Shown one piece after another: positions 60,363 to 64,000 of a stretch of DNA of 64,000 bases. The notes under the pieces are model-generated. The model saw only the letters and a program-made list of their open reading frames with translations. It searched no databases and was not told the origin of the DNA. This stretch comes from Candidatus Defluviilinea gracilis (GTDB lineage Bacteria > Chloroflexota > Anaerolineae > Anaerolineales > Villigracilaceae), in the NCBI GenBank assembly GCA_016716235.1, contig JADJWS010000001.1, positions 310,001-374,000 on the forward strand, given 5' to 3'. The first letter of the stretch is position 1, and each line of letters starts with the position of its first letter. The position numbers were made by a program, and so were the translations under genes.

Positions 60363-61757
60363 ATGACCCCGCTCCCCGCGCAAACCATCGAAGAAGCCCT
60401 TGAGTTGATGCAGGATAAAAAACTCACCGCGTCAGACCTCGCTTCTGCCTGCCTCGGCAATATCAAGCGACTCAACCTCAAACTGAACGCGTTCATCACC
60501 GTGCAGGATTCGTTCGCGCGCAGTGTGGCAAGCACGATGATCCCCGCCTCAACTCCCCGCGCCACCTACGCGGACGTTCTGCGCGGCATCCCCATCGCCG
60601 TCAAGGATCTATTCGACACGGCGGGGATACGCACCACAGCCGGCTCGAAATTTTTCGCAGATCACATCCCCGATGAGGACGCCTTTGTGGTGGAGAAACT
60701 CAACTCTGCCGGCGCGTTCATCATCGGCAAGACCAACACGCACGAGATCGCGCTCGGCGTAACCGGGAACAATCCCCATTTCGGCACAGCCCGCAACCCG
60801 CGCGATCTCACCCGCATCCCCGGCGGCTCCTCGAGCGGGTCAGCCATCGCGGTGGCGACCGGCATGGCGCTCGGCGCGCTCGGCACCGACACCGGCGGCT
60901 CGATCCGCATCCCGGCTTCGCTATGCGGCGTGGTCGGGTTCAAACCCACGTATGGGCGCGTCAGCCTGCGCGGCGTGTTCCCCCTCTCGTGGAATCTCGA
61001 CCACGTTGGTCCGCTGACTCGAAGCGTGAAAGATGCGGCGCTGTTGTTGCAGGCTATCTCGTCGTATGACGCGTTCGACCCCGCCTCGATCAAAATGTTG
61101 AACGGCGATTATCTCGGTCATCTGACAGATGATATGGCGGGCAGGCGCATCGCGTTCGCTGTGGGCGACTATTTTGCAAGCGCGGACGCGGACGTGTTGC
61201 AAGCCGCGCGCGATGCGGCAAACGTATTTGAGGGCATGGGGTGCATCGTCGAAGAGATCGGCATGGATTGGTTGCGCGACGCCGCATCTGCCAATAAGAC
61301 CATGACGCAAGCCGATGGCGCGGCGGCGCACCGCGATCGCTTGAAGGAACATCCCGAATGGTTCGGCGAGGATGTGCGCCGCCGGTTGCAAGAGGGCGCG
61401 AAGACCACCTCCACCGAATACGCGTTGGCGAGGCGGACTCAAGCCGAAATGAAGAAACGATTCGAGTTGTTCTTCGAAGCGCACGATTTGCTGATCCTGC
61501 CGACCACGCCCATCCCCGCGCCGACCATCGAAGGTCACGACGCGGTGGAGCAAGCCGCGCGGCTGACGCGCTTCACCGCGCCGTTCAACCTCACGGGTCT
61601 GCCTGCGCTCTCCATCCCATGCGGATTCACTTCCAGCGGACTACCCCTCGGCTTGCAGATCGTCTCGCGCGCCTGGGGCGACGCGAAAGTTTTGAACGCC
61701 GGGTACGCCTTCGAGCAGGCGACGGAATGGGGCGAAAAATCTCGTAGTATGGTCTAA
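60363..61757 (+). CDS. Amidase (amidase signature family, GatA-like)
   Basis: A 464-residue hydrolase with the Ser-cisSer-Lys triad: Lys in AVKDLFDTAG, the Gly/Ser-rich GGSSSGSAIAVATGMA, and the nucleophile in GTDTGGSIRIPAS. The later FKPTYGRVSLRGVFPLSWNL fits GatA-like amidases. No GatB or GatC gene is beside it, so a stand-alone amidase is more likely than the Glu-tRNA amidotransferase subunit. A start at 60354 is possible, but that ATG overlaps the -10 box. The substrate is unknown. A hairpin terminator follows the stop. Confidence 0.87.
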   Translation: MTPLPAQTIEEALELMQDKKLTASDLASACLGNIKRLNLKLNAFITVQDSFARSVASTMIPASTPRATYADVLRGIPIAVKDLFDTAGIRTTAGSKFFADHIPDEDAFVVEKLNSAGAFIIGKTNTHEIALGVTGNNPHFGTARNPRDLTRIPGGSSSGSAIAVATGMALGALGTDTGGSIRIPASLCGVVGFKPTYGRVSLRGVFPLSWNLDHVGPLTRSVKDAALLLQAISSYDAFDPASIKMLNGDYLGHLTDDMAGRRIAFAVGDYFASADADVLQAARDAANVFEGMGCIVEEIGMDWLRDAASANKTMTQADGAAAHRDRLKEHPEWFGEDVRRRLQEGAKTTSTEYALARRTQAEMKKRFELFFEAHDLLILPTTPIPAPTIEGHDAVEQAARLTRFTAPFNLTGLPALSIPCGFTSSGLPLGLQIVSRAWGDAKVLNAGYAFEQATEWGEKSRSMV

Positions 61758-61761
61758 CAAA

Positions 61762-61792
61762 AACCGCCCCGGCGAATTTTGCCGGGGCGGTT
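61762..61792. terminator. Bidirectional terminator between amidase and secreted protein genes
   Basis: AACCGCCCCGGC (61762-61773) pairs with GCCGGGGCGGTT (61781-61792). On the minus strand it is followed by a run of T. Confidence 0.8.
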
Positions 61793-61822
61793 CTCAACGT
61801 CATAAAATCCTGCAAACCTTTT

Positions 61823-62404
61823 CTAGCAATCAGGATAATAATAGGCGTCACCCGATTGGGGAGGCATTGATACGCCACAATGCACCCACGTTTCCGGGCT
61901 GTTCGGCAAAAACTCAAAATCGTAGTCCTCATTCCAATACATGTTATGGTAATCTTCGATCACATCGCCATATTGCGCCGGGACATCCTGGCAGTAGTCT
62001 CCAATGTGCTGCCAGTACGTGAAATTTAAAGCCCAATCGAATACGTTATAACAATATGTAGTGGGTCTCGTGAACGGCGCGACATAGGTCCAGAAAGTCG
62101 AACCGCCAAACATGACAGTCACATTGCCTTGCGCGTTTCTCGAAGCGGTACAGCGGACGGTTTCATCATCCAATTGCCGGCAATCCAGCCCGTAATCTTC
62201 CCCGCCTTGCACATGCGCGGAACCTTTCAAGTGCGCCCCGGAAAACTCGCCGGACACCTTGAAGAGGAATACGGTCCCGTTCATGCCCGCAGTCGCGCTG
62301 AGCAGGGTCAAAGCGGAGCCTGCCGAAGGCGCCGCCAAAACATTGCCGGTGACCATTGTCAACATCGAAAGCGCGAGACAAATAACAAACAACTTCTTCT
62401 TCAT
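61823..62404 (-). CDS. Small secreted protein of unknown function
   Basis: A 193-residue protein. A signal peptide (about residues 1-25, basic start, hydrophobic core, NVLAAPS cleavage region) is followed by a beta-rich domain with Gly and aromatic residues. Six Cys occur after the signal peptide (DCRQLD, VRCTAS, TYCYNV, DYCQDV, HCGVS and the terminal YPDC), which may form three disulphides. No family was recognised. A bidirectional terminator lies after the stop. Confidence 0.7.
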   Translation of the reverse strand: MKKKLFVICLALSMLTMVTGNVLAAPSAGSALTLLSATAGMNGTVFLFKVSGEFSGAHLKGSAHVQGGEDYGLDCRQLDDETVRCTASRNAQGNVTVMFGGSTFWTYVAPFTRPTTYCYNVFDWALNFTYWQHIGDYCQDVPAQYGDVIEDYHNMYWNEDYDFEFLPNSPETWVHCGVSMPPQSGDAYYYPDC

Positions 62405-62542
62405 AATTAACTCCTTTTGGGTTTATCGCTCAACCTTGTTGAGCGTGATATGCAATCATGACGCTCGACTCAACAATCGAATACATAGAAAGCCACCTCT
62501 TTGCCAAGTTGTAAGGCTGGTTCAGAATGGTATGATTTCCCC

Positions 62543-62605
62543 ATGCCGCTCGAAACGAAACCCCGCTTCTACCTCCCCGAATTGGACAGGTTGCGATTTA
62601 TCGCG
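62543..62605 (+). pseudogene. Remnant of an acyltransferase-3 (OafA-type) gene start
   Basis: ATG at 62543 gives PRFYLPELDRLRFIA, which resembles the conserved start of acyltransferase family 3 proteins (YLPELDSLRFIAF). The similarity ends after about 20 residues and no membrane segments follow, so only a fragment remains. The gap 62405-62695 otherwise has no gene. Confidence 0.45.
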
Positions 62606-62695
62606 CCAACTTCCCGTCAGTTTACAGGTCGTCGCGCGCGATCAACATCATGTACTCCGATCTTGTATAAGCCCTGACCCAATTCGCAGCAGAGA

Positions 62696-64000
62696 TCACG
62701 GGGGACATTGCGTTGACGAGCGAACACAAGCGCAAAGTTTCTCACACCAAAGAAAATTTCCACAATTATCTGTTGGCGGCGCGCAAACGGTGGGAACATC
62801 AGGAATATCTCCCCCACCACCCGGCTTCCTCGTCGGAATGATGCAATTCGGGATGCCCACATTCTGCACCACCGACACAACTCCCTGCGCGGGGTATGGC
62901 ACGCAGACATTTTGACCGGGGAGATAATACGTACCTACCGGGCATTGCGGAAGCGGAACACTGCCATCCTGCCCCGGTTGAGCCGAGCAACATTGACTGT
63001 TCGGGTCATAGTTATAACCCGGCAAACACTGTCCTGGCCAGCCTTGTGAAACGCATTGATTTCCCTGTTGCTGGAACCCTAGCGGGCACGCCGGACTGCC
63101 CGGCAAAGATTGCTGGCAATCGGCTTTAATCGAAATGGTCGTCGGCGAAAGACAACTGTATTGACCGGGATTGCCGGTGGGCGAACAAGTCCCCGCATCC
63201 ACCGCCGCTCCCGGGGGACCGGTAAAACTCACATTCGCCGAGCCAGCCTGATTCACACAGATCGGCACAACTTGAATCGCTACCGTGGGGCAGGTCTCTG
63301 AAGGCGCGCCTCCGCCGCCAGGCGAGCCGGGCGCGGCGTCCTGTCCGTACACCAACGCGGCGGCGCACATCGGCGCAAAATACATCGGGTCTTCCACCAC
63401 ACAGCGGAAGCCGAGATCGTTGCGTTGCTCCACCGGGGCAAGCGAGAGGCGCCGCGCCGATTCGGATTCGTACGCGGGGGAGTTGAATCCGCTGGAGCGC
63501 ACAGACCGACGGAGGGCAAGATCGGGACCCAGCGGGTCGTCCAGCGGCGAATTGTTGTAATAGTTGGCATCGTACCAATCCGCCACCCATTCATACACAT
63601 TACCCGCCATATCGAAGGCTTCGTAATAACTCTGCCCCGCAGGGTGATCGATCACTTTCGATGTTTCGTATTCACACGTGCCATAGTTCACCAGATCGCA
63701 CTGCGGCGTCGCGTCGCCCCACGGATAAATGTTCCCATCCGGTCCGCGCGCGGCTTTTTCCCATTCGGCTTCGGTCGGCAAACGCCCATTCACGAACGAA
63801 CAATACTCCGAGGCTTGCTGATAATTCACGCCCGTCACCGGATGATTCGCCCGCACCGGGTCGCCATAGCCGCCGTTCTTATCGACATTTGGCGGCGAGC
63901 ATTTGCCCAACAAAACACACAGCGCATATTGCGAATTCGTGACCTTCGAACGATATAACCAAAAATCGCTGACATTGACTTCATGCTCAGGGTTATCGTC
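62696..64000 (-). CDS. FGE-sulfatase-fold protein with Cys-rich tail (5-prime part cut by window edge)
   Basis: The frame is open to the right edge (63914-64000 reads on as DDNPEHEVNVSDFWLYRSK), so the start is missing; 434 residues are seen. Residues in the first 180 show the formylglycine-enzyme fold: VTNSQYALC, PVTGVNYQQASEYC, RLPTEAEWEKAARG, YPWGD, DMAGNVYEWVADWY and LGFRCV. The segment that holds the two catalytic Cys in true FGE (before LGFRC) reads ESARRLSLAPVEQ, without Cys, so sulfatase activation is unlikely. A Cys-rich tail of about 230 residues follows, with Pro/Gly spacers. It is probably extracellular; function unknown. Confidence 0.8.
   Translation of the reverse strand, partial: DDNPEHEVNVSDFWLYRSKVTNSQYALCVLLGKCSPPNVDKNGGYGDPVRANHPVTGVNYQQASEYCSFVNGRLPTEAEWEKAARGPDGNIYPWGDATPQCDLVNYGTCEYETSKVIDHPAGQSYYEAFDMAGNVYEWVADWYDANYYNNSPLDDPLGPDLALRRSVRSSGFNSPAYESESARRLSLAPVEQRNDLGFRCVVEDPMYFAPMCAAALVYGQDAAPGSPGGGGAPSETCPTVAIQVVPICVNQAGSANVSFTGPPGAAVDAGTCSPTGNPGQYSCLSPTTISIKADCQQSLPGSPACPLGFQQQGNQCVSQGWPGQCLPGYNYDPNSQCCSAQPGQDGSVPLPQCPVGTYYLPGQNVCVPYPAQGVVSVVQNVGIPNCIIPTRKPGGGGDIPDVPTVCAPPTDNCGNFLWCEKLCACVRSSTQCPP

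Overview
The window most likely comes from a Chloroflexota genome of the Anaerolineae type. This is inferred from gene content: an isopentenyl phosphate kinase, Thr/Pro mucin-like surface proteins, many near-leaderless TATAAT promoters, and no sign of lipid A genes. No rRNA, tRNA or CRISPR array was recognised.

Positions 1-41745 hold a very large cell-surface glycan locus, almost entirely on the minus strand. It starts at the right with a NusG/RfaH-like antiterminator and a polyprenyl-phosphate sugar transferase. These are followed by an epimerase and heptose-precursor enzymes (hddA-like, gmhA-like, with gmhB-like on the opposite strand). Further left come a DPM-type glycosyltransferase, a radical SAM enzyme, two Wzy/ligase-like membrane proteins, a Wzm/Wzt-type ABC exporter, two anchored Asp-box propeller proteins, an asparagine-synthase-like protein, an ATP-grasp ligase, left-handed-helix acyltransferases, about ten glycosyltransferases, a nucleotidyltransferase, a secreted beta-helix protein and wecB. 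Together they could make sugar nucleotides, assemble and decorate a glycan on a lipid carrier and export it.

Positions 41888-47067 encode the most unusual product: a secreted protein with a parallel beta-helix domain nearly the same as the one at 7542-10436, eight 111-residue Ig-like repeats, an LPxTG-like VPATGF motif and a C-terminal sortase domain. A one-base deletion in the third repeat breaks the reading frame.

Positions 47300-64000 are mixed. They include a dipeptidase, ribosomal protein S1, and a chelatase AAA/VWA pair that looks like one gene read by -1 frameshifting at A_AAA_AAA. They also include a thioesterase, two mucin-like membrane proteins separated by octanucleotide arrays, isopentenyl phosphate kinase, a formate-tetrahydrofolate ligase resembling the eukaryotic type, a membrane glycosyltransferase, an amidase, a small secreted protein, and an incomplete FGE-fold protein with a Cys-rich tail. 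Short palindromic repeats of at least three families lie between genes; one is flanked by an 11-bp direct repeat as expected for a MITE insertion.
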